In this document: piece after piece, positions 15,829-23,155 of the stretch
Layout of the letters: the number at the start of each line of letters is the position of its first letter
Position numbering within the stretch: position 1 is the first letter of the stretch
Assembly: GCA_902825865.1 (NCBI GenBank)
Contig: CADECX010000011.1
Coordinates: forward strand, 1-64,000
Reading direction: 5' to 3'
DNA length: 64,000 nt
DNA from: an uncultured Alphaproteobacteria bacterium
GTDB lineage: Bacteria > Pseudomonadota > Alphaproteobacteria > Micropepsales > Micropepsaceae
Translations under genes and position numbers: made by a program
The notes under the pieces: model-generated
The model's database searches: none
Told to the model about the DNA's origin: nothing
The model's input: only the letters and a program-made list of their open reading frames with translations

Positions 15829-17850
15829 ATGCGTACCTCGTTCCTCACATCAGCGGCGCTTGTCGCGTTTGCTACTTCCGCGTTGGCCCAGCCCGCGCGT
15901 CCTGGCACCGAACATATTACGGTGATCGGCACCCAAACCGCAGCTCAGGCCACGGCTGATATCCAACACACGCCGGGCGGGGTCGAGGTAGTACCGGACA
16001 GCTTGTTTAAAAATGGCCCAGTCCAGAACCTCAAGGACATATTGGGCTATGTTCCCGGCGTGATCACGCAGCCGCGCATGGGCGATGACGCCCGCATTTC
16101 GATCCGCGGTTCGGGCCTGTCGCGCAACTTCGGCGGTCGCGGCGTGTCGCTGTTCTACGACGGCGTACCGCTGAATACCTCCGACGGTCTTTACGACCTT
16201 TTCGAGATTGAACCCACTGCCTATCGCTACGCTGAGGTGTTCAAGGGGGCCAACGCCCTGCGCTATGGCTCCAACGCACTGGGCGGCGCGATCAATCTGG
16301 TGACGCCGACGGGCCGCGATGCCTCGCCGTTCGATGCCCGGTTTGACGCGGGCAGCTTTGGCTATCTCAAGGGCCAAGTCAGCACCGGCGGTGTTTCGGG
16401 CGACTTCGACTATTTCGGCACGCTGTCCATGTCGCAGATCAGCGGATACCGCCAACACAGCAACGGCGATGCCATCCGCGCCAATGCCAATGTCGGCTAC
16501 AAGTTCTCGGACAAGGCTGAGACCCGATTTTACCTTGCCGCAACATCCACCAACCAGCGCATACCCGGCGAAATCACTAAGACTCAGGCGCTCAACACGC
16601 CCACCATGGCAAACCCCTTCTGGGTTTTTGGAGACCAGCAGCGCAACGTCGATGCTTTCCGCATTTCCAACAAGACAACTCTGAGCCTTGACGAAACCAC
16701 TGTTGAGTTTGGCGCTTTCTATACCTTCCGGCATGTTGATCATCCGATATTCCAGTATCTGGATTACACGGTCGACGATTACGGCGGCTTTGTGCGCGCG
16801 GTGGACGACCGCCAAATCGGCGGCCTTCGCAACCGGCTGACCGTGGGGGCCAATCTGCACAATGGCGTGTTGGACACCGAACAGTTCGTAAACCTGGCGG
16901 GCGGCGTGAAGGGCCCACTCGCCTCGTCCATGGTCGACACCTCTACCAATTTCTCGCTCTATGCGGAAAATTCGCTCTATGTGCAGCCCAATCTCGCGCT
17001 GATCATAGGCATGCAGTATCTGGATGCGAGCCGCGAACGGCGCGACCGTTTCCTGACAAACGGCAACCAGTCAGGCAACAAAAGCTACGGCTTGTGGAGC
17101 CCGCGCCTCGGCGTCTTGTGGGATGTCGAACAAGACTGGCAGGTTTTCGCCAATGTGTCGCGCAGCGCCGAAATTCCGACCTATGACACCAACCCCTTCT
17201 CCACGCCCGCCAATTCGAACCTGAAGGCGCAGCGCGCCACCACCTACGAAATCGGCACGCGTGGCCACCAAGGGAATTTCGGCTGGGACCTGTCGCTCTA
17301 TCGCTCCGACGTCAAGGACGAATTGCAGTGCCTCGCCACCGGGCCTGCGACCTGCGCCATTTCCAATGCGGGTAGCACGGTGCATCAGGGCGTCGAAGCC
17401 GGAGCAGATGCCACATTTCCGGTATCGGTTTTTGCCCCGGATGATGCCATCGCGTTCCTCGCAGCCTACACCTACAACGATTTTCACTTCGATGGCGACG
17501 CCCGGTTCGGCAACAACGAACTGCCGGGTGTTCCAAAGCATTTCCTGCGAGCCGAAACGCTTTACAAGCATCCCAGCGGCTTCTACGTCGGGCCGAATAT
17601 CGAATGGGCGCCCGGCCATTACTTCGCGGACAATGCGAACAGCTTGGCGGTTGACCCCTACGCGTTGGTGAACTTCAAGGTCGGGTATGACGCGGGCACC
17701 GGCTGGATCGCCTATGCCGAGGGCCGCAACCTTGGCGACAAGCGTTACATTTCGACGGTGGCGGTGACGGGATTCGCCAATGGAGCCTCGGAGATATTCA
17801 ATCCCGGAACAGGCCGGTCCATTTACGGCGGCTTGCGGTATAACTGGTGA
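15829..17850 (+). CDS. TonB-dependent outer-membrane receptor
   Basis: About 673 residues from ATG 15829, which gives a signal peptide (MRTSFLTSAALVAFATSALA); an earlier frame start at 15781 lacks one. A TonB-box-like EHITVIG lies near mature position 8. The plug domain reads PGVITQPRMGDDARISIRGSGLSRNFGGRG, LFYDGVPLN and ANALRYGSNALGGAINLVT. The 22-strand barrel ends in the expected aromatic YGGLRYNW. The length suits metal or siderophore receptors. It lies between a DUF2946 gene and a PepSY membrane protein ten bases downstream. That set suggests uptake of copper or another metal chelate, although iron is possible. Confidence 0.85.
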   Translation: MRTSFLTSAALVAFATSALAQPARPGTEHITVIGTQTAAQATADIQHTPGGVEVVPDSLFKNGPVQNLKDILGYVPGVITQPRMGDDARISIRGSGLSRNFGGRGVSLFYDGVPLNTSDGLYDLFEIEPTAYRYAEVFKGANALRYGSNALGGAINLVTPTGRDASPFDARFDAGSFGYLKGQVSTGGVSGDFDYFGTLSMSQISGYRQHSNGDAIRANANVGYKFSDKAETRFYLAATSTNQRIPGEITKTQALNTPTMANPFWVFGDQQRNVDAFRISNKTTLSLDETTVEFGAFYTFRHVDHPIFQYLDYTVDDYGGFVRAVDDRQIGGLRNRLTVGANLHNGVLDTEQFVNLAGGVKGPLASSMVDTSTNFSLYAENSLYVQPNLALIIGMQYLDASRERRDRFLTNGNQSGNKSYGLWSPRLGVLWDVEQDWQVFANVSRSAEIPTYDTNPFSTPANSNLKAQRATTYEIGTRGHQGNFGWDLSLYRSDVKDELQCLATGPATCAISNAGSTVHQGVEAGADATFPVSVFAPDDAIAFLAAYTYNDFHFDGDARFGNNELPGVPKHFLRAETLYKHPSGFYVGPNIEWAPGHYFADNANSLAVDPYALVNFKVGYDAGTGWIAYAEGRNLGDKRYISTVAVTGFANGASEIFNPGTGRSIYGGLRYNW

Positions 17851-17860
17851 CAGGTAGCCA

Positions 17861-19261
17861 ATGACCGCACCCGTAAAGCAACCGGCGGAGCCCGCCAACG
17901 TCCTTTACCGAATGGTATGGCGCTGGCATTTCTATGCCGGGCTGTTCGTCATCCCGTTTGTCATATTCCTCAGTATTACAGGCTCGATCTATCTCTTCCG
18001 TCCCCAGATCGAGACATGGCTGGACCGGCCTTACGACAATATGGCCTTGCCCCAAACAGCCGTGCCGTCCGAGGTCGCACGGGTGGTGCTGGCGGAAAAC
18101 CCCGGATGGCGGCTCAGCAAGTACCAGCTTCCCGCCGGCCCCAATTCCGCCGCGCAGATATTGATAAGCCGGGGCGGTGTGGAGAAGCGGCTCTATTTCG
18201 ACCGCGCCAATCTGCAAACCGTCAAGACAATCGAGGAACAGAAGCGCCCCATGATGCTGATTTTCCGGCTGCATGGCGAACTACTAGCCGGAGACCGTGG
18301 GTCGAACATCGTGGAGTTGGCAGCGTCATGGGCCATCGTGATGCTGGTGACGGGAATTTACCTGTGGTGGCCGCGCGGAGCGACGGGAATGGCCGGGGTG
18401 CTTTATCCCCGTCTGGGGCGCGGCGGGCGGACAACATTGAGGGACCTTCATGCCGTCACAGGCATGTGGGTGTCGATCATCGCACTGGGTTTCCTGCTCA
18501 GCGGCCTGCCCTGGGCCAGCAATTGGGGGCATTACCTGCAAACCATCCGCGTCGCCACGGGAACGGCCCCGGCGTCCGAAAGTTGGTTCGCCGGTCCTAG
18601 CGATGAACTCAAGGCGCGCAAAGCGGAAGACGCCGCGGCGGTCAACGCCCACCATGCCGGCCATCATGGGGCCGGAATGGATAGTCCTTCTACGGGCGCC
18701 GGCGATTCCAATACTTTCCCCGTGCCTGAAGGTTTAGACATCGCATTCGATACGGCATTGCAGCAAGGTTTCACGCCGCCCGTGATGCTCATGGCGCCGC
18801 TCCCTGGTGGACGCAATTGGAAAGCCGTGTCCCAGTCACTCAATGTGCCACGTACGGCGATGGCAACCATTGATGGCCGTACCGGACAAGTCCTAAGCAG
18901 GACCGGATTTCAGGATCGCTATTGGTTTGACAGATTGATCGGTTACACCACCGCGATACATCAAGGACAGCTTTTCGGCTGGCTAAATCAGCTTCTCAAT
19001 CTTCTTTTAGCTCTGTGTCTGATCACCGTCTCGATAACCGCGGTGCTGATGTGGTGGAAACGGCGTTCTCCCGGGACGCTTGGCGCTCCGCCTGCGATGG
19101 GGTCACGTGGCTGGTCATGGGGGCTTCTGGCTGTAATCCTGGGCCTTGGTGCACTGCTTCCAGAGTTCCTGGCTTCGCTGGTTGTCGTTCTTGTGTGCGA
19201 ACGTTTCGTACTACGTGGCTTACCGCCCGTACGCCGCTGGCTCGCCTTGTCGGCCAATTAA
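17861..19261 (+). CDS. PepSY-associated transmembrane protein (PiuB-like)
   Basis: A 466-residue inner-membrane protein with four or five spans: about 22-46, 150-172, 198-216, 375-400 and 425-450. Two periplasmic PepSY-type segments lie between them. The family motif WRWHFYAGLFVIPF is at about 20-33 and LRDLHAVTGMW at about 193-203. A His-rich insert HHAGHH at 264-269, within a low-complexity segment, could bind metal. Such proteins act with TonB receptors, probably as reductases or permeases releasing metal in the periplasm. It starts ten bases after the receptor gene, so they are one operon. Confidence 0.8.
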   Translation: MTAPVKQPAEPANVLYRMVWRWHFYAGLFVIPFVIFLSITGSIYLFRPQIETWLDRPYDNMALPQTAVPSEVARVVLAENPGWRLSKYQLPAGPNSAAQILISRGGVEKRLYFDRANLQTVKTIEEQKRPMMLIFRLHGELLAGDRGSNIVELAASWAIVMLVTGIYLWWPRGATGMAGVLYPRLGRGGRTTLRDLHAVTGMWVSIIALGFLLSGLPWASNWGHYLQTIRVATGTAPASESWFAGPSDELKARKAEDAAAVNAHHAGHHGAGMDSPSTGAGDSNTFPVPEGLDIAFDTALQQGFTPPVMLMAPLPGGRNWKAVSQSLNVPRTAMATIDGRTGQVLSRTGFQDRYWFDRLIGYTTAIHQGQLFGWLNQLLNLLLALCLITVSITAVLMWWKRRSPGTLGAPPAMGSRGWSWGLLAVILGLGALLPEFLASLVVVLVCERFVLRGLPPVRRWLALSAN

Positions 19262-19275
19262 AACCGGCTTGCTGG

Positions 19276-19350
19276 AATGTCCGCTTTTGGCGCAAAGCGG
19301 CCATTGGGATGACCAGGGCGGAATGACCGCTTTGGAGAAAAGCGGACATT
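19276..19350. repeat. Hairpin repeat, copy 7 (double unit)
   Basis: Units at 19276-19305 (AATGTCCGCTTTTGGCGC...AAGCGGCCATT) and 19322-19350 (AATGACCGCTTTGGAGAAAAGC...GGACATT). This is the last copy seen in the window. It abuts the transposase remnant. Confidence 0.8.
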
Positions 19351-19430
19351 CAGACCGGCAGTTTCTGACCGTTTATTGTCGCAGCGCCTCGATCAAGGCA
19401 ATACGCCCGGCGGGGGTCAGCCAACCGCCT

Positions 19431-19565
19431 AAGGTCCTCATCGAACAATGGCGCCAGCACTACAACACCGTCAGGCCGCACTCATCGCTGAGATATCGAC
19501 CGCAAGCACCGCAGACTCTTATGCCCGTGCCACCCCATTTAGATCGGATAGCATCCATGCAGTAG
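19431..19565 (+). pseudogene. C-terminal remnant of an IS3-family transposase (integrase core)
   Basis: About 44 codons reading IEQWRQHYNTVRPHSSLRYR followed by PPAPQ-like residues and a stop. This is the characteristic C-terminal end of IS3-group OrfB transposases, containing the last conserved segment of the rve domain. The catalytic Asp residues and the rest of the element are absent, and the sequence joins directly to the hairpin repeat upstream. It marks the left border of the mobile remnant. Confidence 0.8.
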
Positions 19566-19748
19566 TCTCACTCACGTTGGTACAAAATATCCGGCAGGCC
19601 AAGGCTGAGCGTGGCACATAGTGTATGCCCGGAATAACCCGCGACATTCTATCTTGGCCTGGCCCCTCTTCTCCTTTCGGCGGGAATGTTCGGTGGAGCA
19701 CGTGTGGCGCTAGCAAACGGAATTTCTAAATAGACCAGCCATAAAAAA

Positions 19749-19770
19749 GAGCACTGCTCACGCAGTGCTC
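19749..19770. terminator. Bidirectional hairpin terminator
   Basis: GAGCACTGC and GCAGTGCTC form a perfect 9-base stem with loop TCAC. An A-run lies on the left (a T-run for the minus strand) and TCTATTT on the right. It closes the minus-strand gene at 19873 and lies in the 300-base stretch 19566-19872, in which I see no gene. Confidence 0.7.
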
Positions 19771-19872
19771 TCTATTTGTCGCCGGAAACAAAGTGAACGT
19801 CCTAACTGAAGGCTGCTTAACAACCCTTACCAGCGCACGCAGAAAGGGATCACCTCACCTTCCAGTTAAACG

Positions 19873-20049
19873 TCATTCGTCGGCCTTCGGTGGAAACAAC
19901 ACCAGATTACCGTCTATCGGAACGGCTTTCAGCTTGATGCTGACACCGCCCTTCGACACGTTCCAGGCGCTGCCGATGCGAGTGTAAAAGTTGTCATCGC
20001 CGTTCTTCTCGCTCACATAAACGGCATAGTCCGGTTTTTTTCCTGCCAC
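19873..20049 (-). CDS. 58-residue DUF736-like phage/plasmid protein
   Basis: GTG start at 20049 with a strong ribosome-binding site (AAAGGAG, five bases before the start), 58 codons, TGA stop. The protein reads AGKKPDYAVYVSEKNG, then NFYTRIGSAWNVSKGG, then VSIKLKAVPIDGNLVLFPPK. This alternation of short beta strands with a final proline-lysine tail resembles small families carried on phages and plasmids, including DUF736, but it is shorter. It is terminated by the hairpin at 19749. The good ribosome-binding site and coherent sequence make it a confident gene of unknown function. Confidence 0.75.
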   Translation of the reverse strand: MAGKKPDYAVYVSEKNGDDNFYTRIGSAWNVSKGGVSIKLKAVPIDGNLVLFPPKADE

Positions 20050-20222
20050 GGTAACTCCTTTCCCGCTGTTGGTTGAGATGCGGGCGCTCGGAGACTAGGA
20101 CCGGCAGACCTCGTATGGGCGTCGCAACGTCCATAAGGTGTCTCCGAGAGTCCGCACCACAACGGCCATCTATCCATCAGCATACCATTTGCTGTCCACC
20201 GCGCACGCGACGAAAGATTGAC

Positions 20223-20235
20223 GCGTGATACAATG
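20223..20235 (+). promoter_or_regulatory. Repeated promoter-like element, copy 1
   Basis: GCGTGATACAATG occurs here, 34 bases upstream of the CHC2 gene start, and again identically at 21273. TGATACAAT fits an extended -10 element; no clear -35 hexamer is present. Confidence 0.4.
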
Positions 20236-20268
20236 TGGTCTGGCCTGTTCTTTAGAAGGAAATTCGCA

Positions 20269-20859
20269 ATGGCATTCATTGACTTTGCGGAGCTGAAGGC
20301 CAAAACAACCTTCAGCGACGCGCTCAAATTGCTCGAGCTCACGCTCAAGCAGTCGGGTAATCAGTGGCGTGGTCCGTGTCCGGCGTGCAAAGCCGGCGGC
20401 GACCGAGCCTTGGTGGTGACGGAAGGCAAAGGCTATTTCTGCTTTGCCGACCACAAAGGCGGTGATCAGATTGCCCTCGTTGCTCACGTCAAGGAGATTT
20501 CAGCCAAGGACGCGGCGCAAGAATTGGCGCGGCATGTCGGGCTGGGAACAGTACCTAGCGCCGGAAAAAGTACCGTGGCAACAGTTCCCCAAAGCGAAGG
20601 TGGTAAGGACGGCGAAAGAACCTTCCAGCCGCTTTCGTATTTGGAGCCGGAGCACGATGCAGTTATCGCCATCGGCTTTGACCCAGCATTCACCGCCAAA
20701 CACGGCATCGGCTACGCACCGAAAGGATTCTTGCGTGGAACCGTGGCAATCCCGTTCAGGGACGAGAAGGGAAGTCTTCTCGGCTATGTGGGCGCGACGG
20801 ACCTCAAGCTGCCGCCGAGTTTCACGCCGAACGTCGTGGAGCTCAAGCGGCCGGCTTAA
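20269..20859 (+). CDS. CHC2 zinc-finger primase fragment (no Toprim domain)
   Basis: 196 residues from ATG 20269, preceded by AGAAGGA. The N-terminal part is a DnaG-type zinc-binding domain: CPAC (Cys37, Cys40), then YFCFADHKGGD (Cys58, His62), followed by the helix where primases read 'GGDxIxxV'. Residues about 135-185 resemble the start of the primase RNA-polymerase core (GIGYAPKGFLRGTVAIPFRD, then EKGSLLGYVGA). The protein then ends, without the Toprim catalytic centre. It is therefore a primase-derived DNA-binding protein or a truncated phage primase. A strong terminator follows. Confidence 0.75.
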   Translation: MAFIDFAELKAKTTFSDALKLLELTLKQSGNQWRGPCPACKAGGDRALVVTEGKGYFCFADHKGGDQIALVAHVKEISAKDAAQELARHVGLGTVPSAGKSTVATVPQSEGGKDGERTFQPLSYLEPEHDAVIAIGFDPAFTAKHGIGYAPKGFLRGTVAIPFRDEKGSLLGYVGATDLKLPPSFTPNVVELKRPA

Positions 20860-20923
20860 GCCTTGGTGCGCCTTGTGGGATAGAAGCCCACCAGCCCAGC
20901 AATGGGGCACATCCGGACAAGGC

Positions 20924-20954
20924 AAGGGGAGACCATTTTGGTCTCCCCTTTTTT
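20924..20954 (+). terminator. Rho-independent terminator after the CHC2 gene
   Basis: AAGGGGAGACC (20924-20934) and GGTCTCCCCTT (20940-20950) form a perfect 11-base stem with a 5-base loop, followed by a run of T. The gap 20860-21110 holds nothing else I can identify. Confidence 0.9.
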
Positions 20955-21110
20955 ATGGCCTCATCGGAGGGATCTCCCAGATTTAATGATTGCTCAAGCC
21001 TGCTCATGCGGTCTCATCGGGCGGGACCTGCCTTTACGTGCCCAACGTCCTAGCTAGGCTCTCGTGCTTACCAATACCAACAACATGTGAAGCTGAAAGT
21101 GAGATGTGCC

Positions 21111-21278
21111 ATGGAATTTGATACTCAAAAGGCTCGCGAATTGCTCGACCAACGAGACAGCATCGACCGCCAACTTCAGGAGCTCTTTGCCGGAAGCAAG
21201 GGCCGTGCGCCGCAGAAGTGCTCGCACTGTCAACAAGAGGGGCACAGCGTCCGCACGTGCCCGAGTAAGCCTGCGTGA
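21111..21278 (+). CDS. Small CCHC zinc-knuckle protein
   Basis: 55 residues from ATG 21111 (an in-frame ATG at 21087 would add eight). Residues 1-28 form an amphipathic, charged helix (ARELLDQRDSIDRQLQELF). Residues 37-50 are a canonical zinc knuckle, CSHCQQEGHSVRTC, with spacing C-x2-C-x4-H-x4-C at Cys37, Cys40, His45 and Cys50. Zinc knuckles bind single-stranded nucleic acid, and are best known from retroviral nucleocapsid and eukaryotic RNA-binding proteins. In bacteria they are found mainly in small phage and mobile-element proteins. The gene is flanked by hairpins and is near phage packaging and primase-like genes. Confidence 0.7.
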   Translation: MEFDTQKARELLDQRDSIDRQLQELFAGSKGRAPQKCSHCQQEGHSVRTCPSKPA

Positions 21279-21285
21279 TACAATG
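21273..21285 (+). promoter_or_regulatory. Repeated promoter-like element, copy 2
   Basis: Exact second copy of GCGTGATACAATG, overlapping the stop codon of the zinc-knuckle gene. It is followed at 21291-21306 by a CCGGC-GAAA-GCCGG tetraloop hairpin. Confidence 0.35.
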
Positions 21286-21338
21286 GGCCAGCCGGCGAAA
21301 GCCGGTGCTACGTAATCACTTTTCTATCTGGTGTCGCG

Positions 21339-21363
21339 AGAGCTCCTGAAAGGGAGCTCTTTG
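21339..21363 (+). terminator. Hairpin terminator before the terminase gene
   Basis: AGAGCTCC (21339-21346) and GGAGCTCT (21353-21360) form an 8-base stem with a 6-base loop, followed by TTTGCGTTT. Confidence 0.65.
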
Positions 21364-21413
21364 CGTTTGCTGGTGTAGCGGTCATTGAAAGGAAACCGTG
21401 ATATTCTAAGGCT

Positions 21414-21776
21414 ATGCCACTAAATACCGTCTATGACGCAAGCATCCTTGCGAAAGCTCAGGAATATTCTGCGCTCTTTGATGAGGAAAGCTATCAGTTC
21501 GTGAGAGATGCGGGGGGGTCGGGCACGCCGACCGAAAGACAACCGGTGAAACTGCCCACCATTGAAGGTCTCGCACTTTACATTCACACATCAAAGACGA
21601 CCTGCCTGACGTGGGAATTGCAGCATCCCGAATTCACCCAAGTTTTATCGGAGCTGCGGACTAAGCAGGCAAAAGCCCTGATCGAAAATGGACTTGCCGG
21701 ACTTTACGATCCTGAAGTAACGAAGATCATGCTTGCGAAGCACGGTTATCGCGAAGGCATCGAACTCACGGACTAG
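21414..21776 (+). CDS. Phage terminase small subunit-like protein
   Basis: A 120-residue protein. The central region KLPTIEGLALYIHTSKTTCLTW is the helix-turn-helix of small terminase subunits, in which a phage-type DNA-packaging protein recognises the viral genome. The C-terminal part (NGLAGLYDPEVTKIMLAKHGYREG) matches the conserved end found in P22 Gp3-like packaging proteins. No large terminase, portal or capsid gene follows, so it is a prophage remnant or a domesticated DNA-binding protein. It lies between the zinc-knuckle and DUF3768 genes on the same strand. Confidence 0.75.
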   Translation: MPLNTVYDASILAKAQEYSALFDEESYQFVRDAGGSGTPTERQPVKLPTIEGLALYIHTSKTTCLTWELQHPEFTQVLSELRTKQAKALIENGLAGLYDPEVTKIMLAKHGYREGIELTD

Positions 21777-21815
21777 AGCCACGCCTTCTGCCACCGTTTG
21801 TACGAAGTCACCTCG

Positions 21816-21860
21816 CCCTACCTCTCCTCGGTTTCAATCCTGGAACCAAGGTAGGTAGGG
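21816..21860 (+). promoter_or_regulatory. Leader hairpin covering the ribosome-binding site of the DUF3768 gene
   Basis: CCCTACCT (21816-21823) pairs perfectly with AGGTAGGG (21853-21860), and an inner GGTTTC/GGAACC pair strengthens the stem. The right arm includes part of the purine-rich ribosome-binding site (AGGGAGAG) seven bases before the ATG at 21868, so folding would limit translation. Confidence 0.5.
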
Positions 21861-21867
21861 AGAGTTC

Positions 21868-22209
21868 ATGCACGTAAAAACACAGGGCGACCGACAGAAA
21901 ATCCGTGCTCATAATGATAACCTTCGACGTCGCTTAGTTGGCGGCCAAGTCGTGCTCACCAACAGCGTCAGCGACCTTCCGCCGCCAAAGCGAATGGAAG
22001 TAATCGCGGCAGTAATGAACTTCTGCGTTTTCGACCAGGAAAATGATCCGCATGATGAGCATGACTTCGGCATGGTGGACGTGCAAGGCGCGAAATACTT
22101 CTGGAAGATCGACTATTACGACCAAAGCATGGAGGCCGGCTCACCTGATCCGGCCGACCCTGAAGTCACAAAGCGCGTGCTTACGATTATGCGCGCCGAC
22201 GAGTACTGA
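21868..22209 (+). CDS. DUF3768-family protein
   Basis: A 113-residue protein with the family landmarks: LRRRLVGGQVVLTNSVSDLP near the N-terminus, then ENDPHDEHDFGMVDV, FWKIDYYD and DPADPEVTKRVLTIMRADEY at the C-terminus. DUF3768 proteins are carried on alphaproteobacterial plasmids and integrative elements and have no known function. The length is full for the family. The gene has a structured leader and its own terminator, so it is an independent unit. Confidence 0.85.
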   Translation: MHVKTQGDRQKIRAHNDNLRRRLVGGQVVLTNSVSDLPPPKRMEVIAAVMNFCVFDQENDPHDEHDFGMVDVQGAKYFWKIDYYDQSMEAGSPDPADPEVTKRVLTIMRADEY

Positions 22210-22216
22210 CCTTTAG

Positions 22217-22238
22217 AAGCCCCGCTTTTGCGGGGCTT
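22217..22238 (+). terminator. Rho-independent terminator after the DUF3768 gene
   Basis: AAGCCCCGC and GCGGGGCTT form a perfect 9-base stem with loop TTTT, then TCCTTT. Confidence 0.9.
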
Positions 22239-22371
22239 TCCTTTAACGATTGATTGAGGCGCGATTACCCTGACGACGTCTCCAAACATAGTGGTCGGCC
22301 GATTAGCCCATAAGCGTAGTTTTCCACACGCCCTAAATCTCCCGCGCTGCTGTGTGCTATAGTGGGATGAT

Positions 22372-22472
22372 GCTACCAAACGTAAACCGCGAAGAGTCTG
22401 CATCTCATGATATAGTTTCTTCGCGTTTGGTAGCGCCGATCGCCCGCCGCTTTTCGAAGCAGCGGGCTTTTT
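22372..22472 (+). ncRNA. Candidate structured small RNA ending in a terminator
   Basis: A 17-base inverted repeat (right arm TCTTCGCGTTTGGTAGC at 22418-22434) pairs with GCTACCAAACG at 22372-22382 plus CGAAGA at 22390-22395, leaving a 7-base bulge. It is followed at once by a second hairpin: GCCCGC/GCGGGC with an inner GCTT-TTCG-AAGC, then five T (22442-22472). A TATAGT box lies at about 22363. No open frame fits the 440-base gap 22210-22651. The two-hairpin layout resembles a short transcript with an intrinsic terminator. A recombination site is the alternative. Confidence 0.45.
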
Positions 22473-22651
22473 CGTGCTGTCCTGGGGGTAAAACGGCGGG
22501 ACGTTAATAAGGCCGTTCCAGCGCAGGCTCCGCAAGCCGAAACACAGCGGATCGTTCGACGGAAATCTGCGTCTTTTTCTTCCGCGTCGCGGGGGAAAGG
22601 GGGCGCATCTTATCAATCTCTGGAAATCAAAACTGGGCTCAATGAATTTGT

Positions 22652-22936
22652 ATGGAATTACCTCATGACTATCAGAAGAAATTTCATAGCGACTCGGCGG
22701 CAAAAAAACCAAGAAGTGAATGGGAAGAGCAACTCGACGTTTTCGCGGCCAAATTAAATCCTGGCCGGATTGCAGCGGGCTACAAACCATACAGTAATTC
22801 AAGGATAGGGAAGTTACTTAAGAACTATGGGGTTTCAGATGCGGCCAGCGCGCATCGCTTTTATGGAAAGGTCGAAACCGAAGGTCGAAACTTCGGCAAA
22901 CTTTTTGACTATCTCACCAGCCCCAAGAAAGCCTGA
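22652..22936 (+). CDS. Hypothetical protein of the mobile region
   Basis: A 94-residue basic protein, rich in lysine, tyrosine and asparagine. The sequence NPGRIAAGYKPYSNSRIGKLLKNYGVSD suggests a small DNA-binding domain, but I cannot name a family. The ATG at 22652 is the first possible start after an in-frame stop and lacks a visible ribosome-binding site. It converges end-to-end with the gene at 22937 (no gap). Confidence 0.5.
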   Translation: MELPHDYQKKFHSDSAAKKPRSEWEEQLDVFAAKLNPGRIAAGYKPYSNSRIGKLLKNYGVSDAASAHRFYGKVETEGRNFGKLFDYLTSPKKA

Positions 22937-23155
22937 CTACCACTCCTCCTTCTTGCTTTCTTCCCACCAGTTTTCCTCATCGGCAATCTTGTGTGCATTC
23001 GCGAAGATAAGATCGACAGGGGTCTCCTCGTCGCTTCGCAGCGGGGTAACGGCAATCGCCTTCAGGAGCGAGAACCCAATGAGCTCCCCTTCCGCATCCT
23101 TTTTGAGGAACTTTTTTGACCGATCATCATGGAAAACATTGCCGGAAGCGAACAT
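22937..23155 (-). CDS. Small acidic hypothetical protein, possibly frameshifted at its 5' end
   Basis: About 72 residues from ATG 23155; a TTG at 23167 would add four. It reads FASGNVFHDDRSKKFLKKDAEGELIGFSLLK and ends in the charged tail DEENWWEESKKEEW. No ribosome-binding site precedes either start. A second short frame on the same strand, 23127-23222, starts with a strong GGAGG site and a basic MSNRKERRKQ. It is in another frame and overlaps this gene's beginning, so the original gene may have started at 23222 and suffered a frameshift near 23165. Confidence 0.45.
   Translation of the reverse strand: MFASGNVFHDDRSKKFLKKDAEGELIGFSLLKAIAVTPLRSDEETPVDLIFANAHKIADEENWWEESKKEEW

Noticed and set aside
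21087..21110. Upstream ATG start for the zinc-knuckle gene
   Set aside because: It would add MKLKVRCA; the ATG at 21111 gives the better amphipathic start. Neither has a decisive ribosome-binding site, so this is a preference only.
22372..22434. Integron attC site reading of the bulged palindrome
   Set aside because: The arms lack the conserved RYYYAAC/GTTRRRY core and no integrase or cassette array is nearby; a structured RNA is simpler.
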